Shown here piece after piece: positions 52,073 through 60,144 of a DNA stretch of 64,000 nt; within the stretch, counting starts at the first letter, position 1, and each line of letters begins with the position of its first letter. The notes below the pieces were generated by a model. It ran no database searches, was not told the DNA's origin, and saw only the letters and a list, made by a program, of their open reading frames with translations. Position numbers and translations under genes: made by a program. The DNA is from an uncultured Paraprevotella sp. (GTDB lineage: Bacteria > Bacteroidota > Bacteroidia > Bacteroidales > Bacteroidaceae): assembly GCA_900546665.1 (NCBI GenBank), contig URDY01000009.1, forward strand, positions 1-64,000, written 5' to 3'.

Positions 52073-53983
52073 TCAGAACCTGATATTAAGTCCTGCCATC
52101 ACCGTGGCGTGTGGCATAGGATAGCCTGCATTGATTTCATAATCTTGAGCCAGCAAATTCTCTCCCCGTGCCCAAATGTCAAGCCAGTTGGTGGCTCTAA
52201 ATGACATGTTCAGGTTCCAGAGGACAAAGCTTTCTGTTTTTTCAGGACTGGTACTGGTGTACAGTCCGTTGATATATTGCAGTCCGGTATTGATATTCCA
52301 GCGTCCCCATGAAAATTGACCTCCGGCATATAATTTGTGTTCCGGTGCACCGACAAGAGGATCCTTCATGTGAAGATAACTGTAATTTGTGTTGACTGCC
52401 CAATGCGAATTGATTTGCCATGCAGCTTCTGCTTCCACCCCGCCATGTCTGATTTTTCCTGAATTCTGGTTTAGCATACCACTTCCGCCCGGGTTGGGAA
52501 GGGTCATAATCAGGTTCTTTCCATCAATATAGAAGATGTTTATGCCATAGGTCAAATGGTACTCTGTCAACTGTTGTGATAATGCGAGTTCATAATTCCA
52601 CATGGATTCCGGCTCAAGATCAGGATTCTGAGGAGGAAACATATACATCTCCCGCAGGATAGGATAGCGGAAACCTTTTGATGCAGATGCTTTCAGTTCG
52701 ACAGACTGTGGAAGATGGAATGCCAATCCGGCCTGAGGAACCCATTCCAAGCCTATGCGGGAATGGTGATCTGCACGAAGACCGGCATTGAGGGTCATCC
52801 ATGAAATGATATCCTGTCTGAAATCAATGTATCCGGCAAGTTCATTTTCATGTTTGTCGACTAGTTCTGATTCCGTACCGGCTTTTTCGCCACTGATGTA
52901 CTCATTCCATGCACGTCCGCCATATCGGAACCAGTCAAATCCTATCGTGGTACGGTTTCCTTCAAAAAAACGGGTGGATTGGTAAAGTGAAACTCCCATC
53001 ATATTGTCAGTAGAGCGGAATCTGTCGTCTTGAGGGGTTTCACCTGCTGACGGTGTGTAACCGTCATTGATTTTATGGTAGCCCCAATTATAGAAGAAGC
53101 TGACCGTACCGCTACTTTTTCCGTAATGATTATCGATTGCGGCTGAAGTCATGCCGCGTGTAATACGTTGGTCGCCGTCAAGCAGCGGAGCACTTACCGG
53201 TCCGGGATAAGACGCATTGAAATGGGTGATATTGACATCTCCACGCAGATTCCAGTGTGAAGTCATTTCGTATCCCAGTTTGGCATATCCACCGTACTGT
53301 TCAAACTGCATGTCAGCACGGTGCCCGTCAGTACGGTTATAAGATCCCGAGATGACACTGGTGAATCGTCCTTTACGGATACGGTTGGTCAATTCTGTTT
53401 CAAGCGTATTATAGGAGCCATATCCGGCATGCAGATGGGTCTTGATGCCGTCTTCCTGCATCTTACGGGTTACAATATTAATGACACCACCCATCGCATT
53501 CGAACCGTAAAGCACAGATGAAGGCCCGCGAAGTACTTCCACCCGTTCGGCCAGAAAGGACTGGTATGCGTCAGAAATGGGATGACCGAATATGCCGGCA
53601 TACTGGGGATGGCCGTCTATCATTACCATCAGTCGTCCGGAGCCACCGCCCAGACCACGAAGAAAAAGACCACCGGCTGCTCCATTCGAAACACCGTAAC
53701 CCATCACACCGCGTGATGTCACGAAAAGTCCCGGTACCTGTTGTGACAGAACCGGTAACAATGAAGGTTGCATGGCATCCTCTATTTGCTGACGGCTGAC
53801 AACTGATACAGTCTGTGATAAATGGCGCACATCTGTTTCGTTTCGTGTGCCTGTCACTACAATTTCATTTATTTCCTGATCCTGAGACATTCTCTTTTTA
53901 TATTCCTGTGCAAGCAGGGGTGAAGAGTTGAAAGCCGTCAGGGTGGCCAGTATGAGGCCGGTCATTCGTGATGGTGCATTCAT
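52073..53983 (-). CDS. TonB-dependent receptor (CirA/BtuB-like, no SusD partner)
   Basis: The 636-residue protein has a signal peptide (cleavage near LLAQEY). A TonB-box-like EINEIVVTGTR starts the plug domain (about 45-150), with RGLGGGSGRLMVMIDG, ERVEVLRGPSSVLYGSNAMG and GGVINIVTRKM. A 22-strand barrel follows, ending in Phe (MAGLNIRF). Lack of a CarboxypepD_reg repeat and of a SusD gene points to metal, heme or cofactor uptake and not glycans. A consensus-like promoter stands 34-41 bases upstream (54017-54024), and a 20-bp element repeated at 57650 lies just before it. Confidence 0.88.
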   Translation of the reverse strand: MNAPSRMTGLILATLTAFNSSPLLAQEYKKRMSQDQEINEIVVTGTRNETDVRHLSQTVSVVSRQQIEDAMQPSLLPVLSQQVPGLFVTSRGVMGYGVSNGAAGGLFLRGLGGGSGRLMVMIDGHPQYAGIFGHPISDAYQSFLAERVEVLRGPSSVLYGSNAMGGVINIVTRKMQEDGIKTHLHAGYGSYNTLETELTNRIRKGRFTSVISGSYNRTDGHRADMQFEQYGGYAKLGYEMTSHWNLRGDVNITHFNASYPGPVSAPLLDGDQRITRGMTSAAIDNHYGKSSGTVSFFYNWGYHKINDGYTPSAGETPQDDRFRSTDNMMGVSLYQSTRFFEGNRTTIGFDWFRYGGRAWNEYISGEKAGTESELVDKHENELAGYIDFRQDIISWMTLNAGLRADHHSRIGLEWVPQAGLAFHLPQSVELKASASKGFRYPILREMYMFPPQNPDLEPESMWNYELALSQQLTEYHLTYGINIFYIDGKNLIMTLPNPGGSGMLNQNSGKIRHGGVEAEAAWQINSHWAVNTNYSYLHMKDPLVGAPEHKLYAGGQFSWGRWNINTGLQYINGLYTSTSPEKTESFVLWNLNMSFRATNWLDIWARGENLLAQDYEINAGYPMPHATVMAGLNIRF

Positions 53984-54016
53984 TCCTTTTATTTTTTCAG
54001 ATTCTGTTATCTTTTA

Positions 54017-54024
54017 CAAAGATA
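54017..54024 (-). promoter_or_regulatory. -7 box of the TonB receptor operon
   Basis: On the minus strand TATCTTTG fits TAnnTTTG, giving a leader of about 25 bases. The TTTG expected at -33 is displaced (within element R1, about 27 bases upstream), which suits an activator or repressor acting there. Confidence 0.5.
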
Positions 54025-54046
54025 TTTTAAATCAGGTAAAGATAGC

Positions 54047-54066
54047 ATACCCAAATTACAGATTTT
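54047..54066. repeat. Element R1, first copy of a 20-bp repeat upstream of the TonB receptor
   Basis: ATACCCAAATTACAGATTTT is identical to 57650-57669, and similarity continues for about 10 bases (ATCAATC). R1 overlaps a dyad CAGATT-N7-AATCTG. Its position just upstream of the receptor promoter suggests a regulator site, or a relic of the segmental duplication seen downstream. Confidence 0.6.
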
Positions 54067-54213
54067 AAATCAATCTGGATATTTCTTCTTCTGTTCTATT
54101 GGTGGGATGGAAATATAAAAGAGATATAAAAAGGAAATAGAGTATATTTTTGATTCCAGACGGATCATCTGATATGAGAAGAATATCTCTATTTTAGCAA
54201 CCAAAAACAGAAG

Positions 54214-54381
54214 CATGAAGACAAAAGACAATCAAAATGTGAAAAGGACAAATCCTTATTATGGGATTCTATGTATGATCTTGATTGTATTGTGCCCAAA
54301 CGGACTGATTCACCTTGTGCTTGAGTCAAATGAGCTGTTTATACAGAAGGTGACACTTTCGCAGATCAGCAAGATCGTATG
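54214..54381 (+). CDS. Possible small one-TM protein (55 residues)
   Basis: ATG 54214 to TGA 54379-54381 encodes a basic start (MKTKDNQNVKRTN) and one hydrophobic helix (YYGILCMILIVLCPNGLIHL). There is no recognisable family. The remaining DNA of 53984-54492 shows only the receptor promoter and R1. It may be a real membrane micropeptide or chance. Confidence 0.35.
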
Positions 54382-54492
54382 AAAGTGTCACGAGAAATAA
54401 TTACAGAAATAATCTAAAGCGCCTCTTGCGATTACGTATATCTGTAGCAAAACAATATTCTGGCGCCTATAAAAAATAGAATCAGCCTGTTG

Positions 54493-54871
54493 TTACTTCT
54501 TAAAATGAGTAAAAACGTTGCCGACAAGCTGGCATGCCGTATCCAACCCGATGCTTCCGGTATTGAGCATCAGATGATAGTGATGCGGTTCTCCCCATTT
54601 GTCTCCCGTATAATATTCATAGTGATGGATACGGTTACGGTTTATTCTTTTGATCTCAGATTCAGCCTGCCCGCTTGCAATTCCGTATTCATTGATACAT
54701 CGGTTTACCGCATTGTTCAGGTCAGTATAACAGAAAACCTTTAAAACATTCGGATTATCCTTCAGTATGAAATCAGCACAACGTCCTATGATAATACAGG
54801 ATTCTTTTTCGGCCAGTTCTTTAATGATCTTGCTTTCTGCAACAAACAGTATATCGTCTGATGACAGACTG
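54493..54871 (-). pseudogene. 3'-terminal fragment of a cytidylate-kinase-like gene
   Basis: The minus-strand sequence encodes the last ~125 residues of a protein almost identical to the kinase domain at 57750-59048, ending CQLVGNVFTHFKK and a stop at 54493-54495, where the intact gene ends CQLVKSVFSDLKK. The match is 349 bp with about three differences (54523-54871 against 57780-58128). A stop lies 2 codons upstream of the break (TAA TTC TGC), so it has no start and is not expressed as the kinase. Confidence 0.85.
54523..54871. repeat. Left copy of a 349-bp near-identical direct repeat
   Basis: Same orientation as 57780-58128 with about three mismatches seen by eye (C/T, A/G, T/A). Outside these limits the sequences diverge at once on the truncated side and keep only partial likeness on the C-terminal side. 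Confidence 0.88.
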
Positions 54872-54917
54872 CAGAATTACAGAATTTAGCCAAAGCCGCT
54901 TTTTCCTAAGAGTATTT

Positions 54918-55451
54918 TCAAATGCTGCTATCTTGGAATTTTCTTAAATATTGGTCAAATTCATATGGAAAGTCTTCATTTGGAATATAAAACTGGCATA
55001 TTTCTCCTTTTTGATTAATTTGAAACACGTATGGGGTTAAAGCACAATCGAAATCAATATCAAATGAATCCAATCGGTATGCACCCTGAAGTTTCTCTAT
55101 ACTTTGAATCACATGTAAATCTTGAATAGGAACTTCGGCTATTAAAAAACAAATTTTTGCATTTAAATTTTGTTTGTTTATTGTGTTTACAATAAAATTA
55201 ATACAATCTTTACATCCATAATTGGAATATCTCACAAATAAGAATTGCTCTTTATTAGACAGCTCCATTAATTTCAGTGAATCTCCTTTTTGTGAGATTA
55301 TAGATATTAAGCTATCAAGACGCCTACCATTTATATCAGCATATATAATACTATCTGCCAATTGCATTTGCGTATTTTCTGTATCTTTTGTTCGGCTTGT
55401 GCAGCTAATGAAGTATATACTTATTATAAATATAAAAATAAACTTTGTCAT
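54918..55451 (-). CDS. Lipoprotein with thioredoxin-like CxxC motif
   Basis: The 177-residue protein has an SPII signal with lipobox YFISC (Cys 17). Residues 68-90 read EQFLFVRYSNYGCKDCINFI, a strand followed by CKDC, as in TlpA/thioredoxin-like folds, and the C-terminal half has CALTPYVFQINQKGEI like the cis-Pro region (TPYVF). It is probably an envelope thiol-disulfide or peptide-binding protein. It overlaps the beta-propeller gene stop (TAATG) and belongs to the NVEALA transcript. Very AT-rich. Assignment to the redoxin fold is tentative. Confidence 0.6.
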   Translation of the reverse strand: MTKFIFIFIISIYFISCTSRTKDTENTQMQLADSIIYADINGRRLDSLISIISQKGDSLKLMELSNKEQFLFVRYSNYGCKDCINFIVNTINKQNLNAKICFLIAEVPIQDLHVIQSIEKLQGAYRLDSFDIDFDCALTPYVFQINQKGEICQFYIPNEDFPYEFDQYLRKFQDSSI

Positions 55452-56512
55452 TATCGTTTGAAATAATTCAGATTAAATATAAATAGTCCCGGATTTAACA
55501 ATAAATTATCCTTGTTGCGAATTTCCCAATATACGAAATTTTCTTTAATGAGAAAGAAAGGTGCTGTCGTATATTGTTTATTGTCAAAGGCCACTGTAAA
55601 CAAGCGTGTAGTTCCTTTGTTTTCATTATATTGGCATAAAACAATATGATTATCAGGAGACACGCATGAGAAATATATCATGTGGTCTATCCTTTGATAA
55701 TAACGAGCCATTCCAGCGAATTGCCTTCCTTTGTCTTTTAAGTTGTTTACATAATTTATTCTTTCATAAACGTCCTTTCTTGCGATGTCATCAGGAAGTG
55801 CATATTTTCCGAAATCAATAGCAAACAATGGTTTAAGAACCCCCTTGTCAATTGTAAACAAAGTGTCGCATAACATTTCCCAATATAGCACATTTCCTTT
55901 TGTATCTATGTGAATATTATCGTAAGCTGAAAATCCTGTAGATAAAGACCTTCCTTCTATGGGTTTGCCTTCGGTGAGTTCTTCATTCAGAAAACATAAA
56001 GTCTTTCTTTCGGCAGCTTCGCCTCCATAGCTGTTCAATGCTATGTAACCCTCATTCCATGGATATATATGGAAGGGTCTTATATCTTCATCCGCTATGC
56101 TGCATTTTTGAACCGACAAAAGCTGACCTTTTAAATTAAATCTCAAAATGGCATTCTTACTGAAATCGTAAAGTCCTACCAGTCCGTCTCCAAAAAATAC
56201 ATTGGAGACTTGGAGATGTTCATTCATGGCATGTCCTTTTTGCGATACTTGACCTATGAAATTACCGGTTGATGTAAATGTGTATAAAAAGTCACGTGAA
56301 TGAACCACAAAAGTATCTTTATCCACATTAAAATTACATATATCATAAATTAAGGAATGATCCGTAGTCTCCAAGTTAACAATTCTTCCGTCAGACTGAT
56401 TGATGCACGTTATTTCTGAGAAATTCATTTTTATAGATTGAATATCCGTTTTGTCCTTGTTTGTGCATGACACCAACAAAGATATTAATGCGAATTTAAT
56501 TATGTTTTTCAT
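55451..56512 (-). CDS. 6-bladed beta-propeller lipoprotein
   Basis: The 353-residue protein has SPII lipobox LLVSC (Cys 16). The body has repeated four-strand blades, for example DKDTFVVHSRDFLYTFTSTG, FIGQVSQKGHAMNEH and NAILRFNLKGQLL, followed by LYWEMLCDTLFTIDKG. It matches the 6-bladed beta-propeller lipoproteins (BF2992/DUF4934-like) that are found next to NVEALA peptides in Bacteroidetes. Function is unknown; it might bind or process the secreted peptide. It lies 132 bases after the peptide gene, behind a hairpin that may lower its expression. Confidence 0.75.
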   Translation of the reverse strand: MKNIIKFALISLLVSCTNKDKTDIQSIKMNFSEITCINQSDGRIVNLETTDHSLIYDICNFNVDKDTFVVHSRDFLYTFTSTGNFIGQVSQKGHAMNEHLQVSNVFFGDGLVGLYDFSKNAILRFNLKGQLLSVQKCSIADEDIRPFHIYPWNEGYIALNSYGGEAAERKTLCFLNEELTEGKPIEGRSLSTGFSAYDNIHIDTKGNVLYWEMLCDTLFTIDKGVLKPLFAIDFGKYALPDDIARKDVYERINYVNNLKDKGRQFAGMARYYQRIDHMIYFSCVSPDNHIVLCQYNENKGTTRLFTVAFDNKQYTTAPFFLIKENFVYWEIRNKDNLLLNPGLFIFNLNYFKR

Positions 56513-56555
56513 GACTTTTAGTGCTTGAATATTCTTTTGGTATATAATTATAAAT

Positions 56556-56591
56556 TAAGGAAAAGGGAATTTATCAATCCCCTAAACCTTA
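56556..56591 (-). terminator. Hairpin between peptide gene and propeller gene, possible attenuator
   Basis: TAAGG...GGGA (56556 on) pairs with TCCC...CCTTA (ending 56591), with unpaired A-rich bulges. Partial termination here would give more peptide mRNA than downstream mRNA. Confidence 0.45.
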
Positions 56592-56644
56592 TCCCAATAC
56601 CTATTATATTATATTTTTCAAAAAGATATTTTAATCTAAAACCA

Positions 56645-56965
56645 TTATCCCTTTTTGCATGTGCATCTTATACCGCAGCATGCATAATATCCACTATTAC
56701 AACTTACACTACATGCTGTGCTTACACCATATCCAGCGATTGTTATGCCACCATCAATTGAACAAGAATTACTGCCTTTACCTCCGCTATAACAGTAAGG
56801 ATTCCAAGCTTCATCATTATTTGCAAATGTTTCTACGTCTGCAATTAACAAATCCGCTTCATTTACTTTGGTGTAATCATCATAAGTCTTATAACCGGCA
56901 TAAGTACTAAATCCTACTACCACCATACTTACAAAAACTTTCAAAAAATTCTTTTTAGTTCTCAT
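56645..56965 (-). CDS. NVEALA-type cysteine-rich secreted peptide precursor
   Basis: The 106-residue precursor has a basic N-terminus and one hydrophobic helix (FLKVFVSMVVVGFSTYAGY), then LLIADVETFANNDE, which matches the NVEALA processing region (usually LALANVEALANGE). The mature part (about 50-106) has eight Cys and many Gly/Ser (CSVSCNSGYYACCGIRCTC), with a Lys end. NVEALA proteins are Bacteroidetes-specific exported peptides of unknown role. Eight cysteines suggest disulfides or metal binding, and the CxxC lipoprotein in the same operon could assist. A 16-bp palindrome lies at 56981-56996 in the upstream region. Confidence 0.75.
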   Translation of the reverse strand: MRTKKNFLKVFVSMVVVGFSTYAGYKTYDDYTKVNEADLLIADVETFANNDEAWNPYCYSGGKGSNSCSIDGGITIAGYGVSTACSVSCNSGYYACCGIRCTCKKG

Positions 56966-56980
56966 GATCTTTCATTAGTG

Positions 56981-56996
56981 TCCCATTTAAATGGGA
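56981..56996. promoter_or_regulatory. Perfect 16-bp palindrome upstream of the NVEALA peptide gene
   Basis: TCCCATTTAAATGGGA, 15 bases before the ATG on the minus strand. It could be an operator or a leader hairpin covering the ribosome-binding region. Confidence 0.6.
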
Positions 56997-57007
56997 AGGG
57001 TTAAAAA

Positions 57008-57260
57008 TTAATTAAATAGCTCCGGAATCAGGGGATCATATAGATCTTTGACATCATTGAAATTAGTCTCGTTGAACAAGTCAGCAAGTGAGTTTGGTCT
57101 GTCAATGATATATTAAGTAAGCAAGACTTCATAGGCCGAACGTTTCAACTTCATATCATGTTGGACAATAGACACACTATCGTTGAACAGAGTTATGTTC
57201 AGAAAAGCGGCTCGTTGAGAGAAAACGTATTTGTCTTGGAACATCGTAGCCGTTTGTATT
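57008..57260 (-). pseudogene. IS4-family transposase C-terminal remnant
   Basis: On the minus strand one frame reads IVQHDMKLKRSAYEVLLT and stops; a second frame continues IDRPNSLADLFNETNFNDVK, then a PLIPELFN end and a stop at 57008-57010. Together they match the C-terminal end of Bacteroidetes IS4-type transposases (AIVQHDMK...SxYEVLQ...LRDLF..TNFNDVK). The protein is broken by a frameshift and has no 5' part. It marks past insertion of an IS element beside the peptide gene. Confidence 0.65.
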
Positions 57261-57749
57261 AGACTGCAAAATTGCAAAATCAAGTCCGTTTCATTTCAAA
57301 AACCGTATATTAGACAATATTTCAACAATTTCAAAAAACTATTTATCCACTTTTACGGAACAGTAGTGATAATTCTTTATAATTGAATTTTTGCAAATGT
57401 ACAAAAAAATAATGCAAAAAAACGACTGAATTATTTTTTTAACATTTATTATAAAATTAAATAACTTGTCATAAATAAAATCCATATCAATAATAACATT
57501 GTTGGGTGGTTGCAGAGCAGAAGTGATCATTGCTCGAACGTTTCGATATGAACACATACGAGACAAACAAGATAAGGCAAAGGATGCGAGACAAGTTGTA
57601 CCAATAAAAGAGAATGGTTTATATTTAATCATTACATGATAAAAATGATATACCCAAATTACAGATTTTTTATCAATCACTGTATTCTTTTCTGGCTGGA
57701 GATATTGTAACAGAGACATGCAGGCATTGATGATAGAGCGGATTTTGGT
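57261..57749. other. AT-rich spacer, no supported gene
   Basis: A 126-residue minus frame (57339-57719) has no family signature and crosses the R2 element, so I do not accept it. The segment contains R2 and long A/T runs near 57400-57450. Confidence 0.5.
57650..57669. repeat. Element R2, second copy of the 20-bp repeat
   Basis: Identical to 54047-54066. Like R1 it stands to the left of a kinase 3' end in the same orientation, which suggests that R and the kinase end were duplicated together. Confidence 0.6.
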
Positions 57750-59048
57750 TTACTTTTTTAAATCAGAAAAAACACTCTTGACAAGCTGGCATGCCGTATC
57801 CAACCCGATGCTCCCGGTATTAAGCATCAGATGATAGTGATGCGGTTCTCCCCATTTGTCTCCCGTATAATATTCATAGTGATGGATACGGTTACGGTTT
57901 ATTCTTTTGATCTCAGATTCAGCCTGCCCGCTTGCAATTCCGTATTCATTGATACATCGGTTTACCGCATTGTTCAGGTCAGTATAACAGAAAACCTTTA
58001 AAACATTCGGATTATCCTTCAGTATGAAATCAGCACAACGTCCTATGATAATACAGGATTCTTTTTCGGCCAGTTCTTTAATGATCTTGCTTTCTGCTAC
58101 AAACAGTATATCGTCTGATGACAGACTGGATTCCAGCGGCTGTTCGCTGTTTTTCGACAAGATACATTTTAACCAGAAGGAAGGAATGGATTGCTCGTTT
58201 TGAGCGATATATTGTTCGTCGATTCCGCTTCGCTGCGCTGCCATGTGGATGAACTCCTTGTCATAAAGTTTCAGTCCCAGTTCTTTGGCCAGCATCTCAC
58301 CAAGCAGATGACCGCCACTTCCGTATTCGCGTGCTATCGTAATAACCGGATAGTGTCCTTGCTTCTGTATCATCGTTTCCTGTACAGTCGGATCGGTAAT
58401 CCATTGATCCAGAAAACGGTAATAAGGGGTAACGAAATGGACTATCGGACCCACAATCAGTGCGGCTACTACGGTACCTTCACGTACTCCGTATACGCCC
58501 GACATGAATGTCAGAGACAAAATGCAGGCCAATGCCACCAGCGTCACGTCAAATCCCAGTTTGATATAACCGAATTCACCTTTAAACCGTTTGGTAATGA
58601 CCTTGACAAAATATTCTCCAGCCATCATGGCTGCATTGGCTTTGACCTCCAGTGCTATGCCAACTGCCAGAATGACACATCCGATCAGCAGATCGGTAAA
58701 CATACTGACATATTCCACGGGATTAAGCCAGTAGAGAATATTCATGGAAAGGTCGATGAACATACCGAAACAGAAGGAGATGGGAATCTGAAGCAGAAAC
58801 ATCCGCAAGTCCGATTTCAGATCCTGTCTGGTCATCAGGAATGGTTCTATCACTACAAAAAGGATATTCAACATGATGGTCCATTGTCCGATCGTAAAGG
58901 GAGTGCACATACTCAGGACATAAGTCACGCTTGTAATGGGGGAGGTTCCGAGAGAGGCTTTTGTTATAAAGGCAATTCCCAACGCATTGACGAATAACGA
59001 AACACAAAACAGCAGATACCGCCGAAGAAGATATTTATCCATTTTCAT
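57750..59048 (-). CDS. YczE/YitT-type membrane domain fused to a cytidylate-kinase-like domain
   Basis: This 432-residue protein has two parts. Residues 1-~220 carry about five membrane helices (LLFCVSLFVNALGIAFITKA and GMFIDLSMNILYWLNP among them), like YczE/YitT (DUF6198) proteins. Residues ~232-432 are a cytidylate-kinase-like domain: VITIAREYGSGGHLLGEMLA with an atypical P-loop (EYGSGG), CIIIGRCADFIL and the lid ESEIKRINRNRIHHYEYYTG. Fusion to a membrane domain suggests a sensor or a membrane-anchored kinase, not CMP salvage. The 3' end is duplicated at 54493-54871. Its start is divergent from an AraC gene. The fusion order is seen in other gut Bacteroidetes as far as I recall. Confidence 0.8.
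   Translation of the reverse strand: MKMDKYLLRRYLLFCVSLFVNALGIAFITKASLGTSPITSVTYVLSMCTPFTIGQWTIMLNILFVVIEPFLMTRQDLKSDLRMFLLQIPISFCFGMFIDLSMNILYWLNPVEYVSMFTDLLIGCVILAVGIALEVKANAAMMAGEYFVKVITKRFKGEFGYIKLGFDVTLVALACILSLTFMSGVYGVREGTVVAALIVGPIVHFVTPYYRFLDQWITDPTVQETMIQKQGHYPVITIAREYGSGGHLLGEMLAKELGLKLYDKEFIHMAAQRSGIDEQYIAQNEQSIPSFWLKCILSKNSEQPLESSLSSDDILFVAESKIIKELAEKESCIIIGRCADFILKDNPNVLKVFCYTDLNNAVNRCINEYGIASGQAESEIKRINRNRIHHYEYYTGDKWGEPHHYHLMLNTGSIGLDTACQLVKSVFSDLKK
57780..58128. repeat. Right copy of the 349-bp direct repeat (inside the kinase gene)
   Basis: Counterpart of 54523-54871; it encodes kinase residues from near 308 to near 423. Recombination between the copies would delete about 3.26 kb carrying the peptide operon and the IS4 remnant. 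Confidence 0.88.
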
Positions 59049-59125
59049 TCTATAAAGGATTCTGTGAAAAACTCTGCAAAGTTCTGTCTATTTTTTGATT
59101 TGATTGTGATAAAAGAATGACCAAT

Positions 59126-59157
59126 TTTGGTCAGAAACGAAACAAAGTGTAATTTTG
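59126..59157 (+). promoter_or_regulatory. Consensus promoter of the AraC gene
   Basis: TTTG (59126-59129), a 20-base spacer and TAATTTTG (59150-59157) fit the Bacteroides consensus. The predicted transcript start near 59165 lies after the longest-frame ATG (59127), which supports translation from ATG 59178. Confidence 0.7.
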
Positions 59158-59177
59158 CCCATAAAATATTGCCAGGC

Positions 59178-60041
59178 ATGAATGTTTCACTTACAGACAT
59201 AATGAAAATCTCAGATCGGGTGTGTGGGCGGATTGCAGATCATTCAATAACAGCACGCTGTCCTGTGACGATAAAAAACGGATTTTTCTTTTTGTTGATA
59301 ACCCAAGGCAGGGGAGTCATTAAGGATGCTTTTTATCATTATGAGGTTTTGGTGGACCATTTGCTCGTTCTGACGCCGAGTACGGAAAGTTTGTTGGATG
59401 AGGTAAGTTCGGATTTCCGGATGTCTGTCATTTATATTGCTCCGGATTATTTTGACAGTTTGCCGGATGGTCAGCCGGTTTACAATCAGGTGTCACGTTA
59501 CCTGGGTGACTATCGTCTGCCCGTGTTTCATCTTGAACAGGACAGAGCGGTTTATCTACAGCAGACAATGGCTTTGTTTTCCAGTCAGTTGGACCACATG
59601 TCCCTGTACAAGGACGGAATCGTTCGCCATCTTTGCAGTTTCCTGCTGTTGCAGATTACAGATGCATTATGTCGGGAGAACAGAGACACGCCGGTATATG
59701 TCAAACGGACCTGTGAGATTTTCCGGAATTTCAAGAAACTGCTGGTACATTATTATCGTCACAATCATGATATTCAGTTTTATGCGGACCAGCTGCATAT
59801 TTCCACCACTTATTTGTCGAGGATCATTAAAAAGCAAACCGGCCATACAGTGGGATTTCACATTTCAGAATTATTATGCGCAGACGCGCGAAAATTGTTG
59901 GAATGTACCGATTTGGATATTAAGGAAATTGCTGATTATCTCGGCTTTTCAAACCAATCCGTATTCGGGAAATTCTTTGTCCGGAAAACAGGCCTTTCAC
60001 CCTTGAAATTCAGGCTGCATAAAGAAAAAGACCGTCATTGA
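59178..60041 (+). CDS. AraC-family transcriptional regulator
   Basis: About 287 residues. I use ATG 59178 (MNVSLTDIMKISDRVCGRIA), because the promoter overlaps the longer frame start. The N-terminal cupin-like domain (ITQGRGVIKDAFYHYEVLVD) is followed by the double HTH (about 190-285): FYADQLHISTTYLSRIIKKQ and EIADYLGFSNQSVFGKFFVR, then KTGLSPLKFR. It is divergent from the membrane-kinase gene and convergent with the PatB operon. It may control either; similar AraC genes accompany MATE-PatB-DUF3737 clusters. Confidence 0.87.
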   Translation: MNVSLTDIMKISDRVCGRIADHSITARCPVTIKNGFFFLLITQGRGVIKDAFYHYEVLVDHLLVLTPSTESLLDEVSSDFRMSVIYIAPDYFDSLPDGQPVYNQVSRYLGDYRLPVFHLEQDRAVYLQQTMALFSSQLDHMSLYKDGIVRHLCSFLLLQITDALCRENRDTPVYVKRTCEIFRNFKKLLVHYYRHNHDIQFYADQLHISTTYLSRIIKKQTGHTVGFHISELLCADARKLLECTDLDIKEIADYLGFSNQSVFGKFFVRKTGLSPLKFRLHKEKDRH

Positions 60042-60049
60042 AGACGGCC
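60022..60049 (-). terminator. Terminator of the DUF3737-MATE-PatB operon
   Basis: On the minus strand GGCCGTC-6-GACGGTC with one G-U pair is followed by TTTTTC. It lies in the 3' end of the AraC gene, 95 bases past the PatB stop. The plus-strand version lacks a T-run. Confidence 0.55.
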
Positions 60050-60144
60050 TTGCAGATCAGTTTGTCTGATGATTGCCTCAGAAAAACTGTTTTTCTTTTT
60101 AACTGACAGATAGCAGTACCCCTGACTGGTCTGTACTGGTCTTG

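Noticed and set aside
53984..54210. Cobalamin or other riboswitch before the TonB receptor
   Set aside because: The implied leader is only about 25 bases, too short for a riboswitch, and no B12-box-like string was seen.
57339..57719. 126-codon minus frame
   Set aside because: Phe/Ile/Lys-rich translation of AT-rich DNA without signature; it crosses the R2 repeat.
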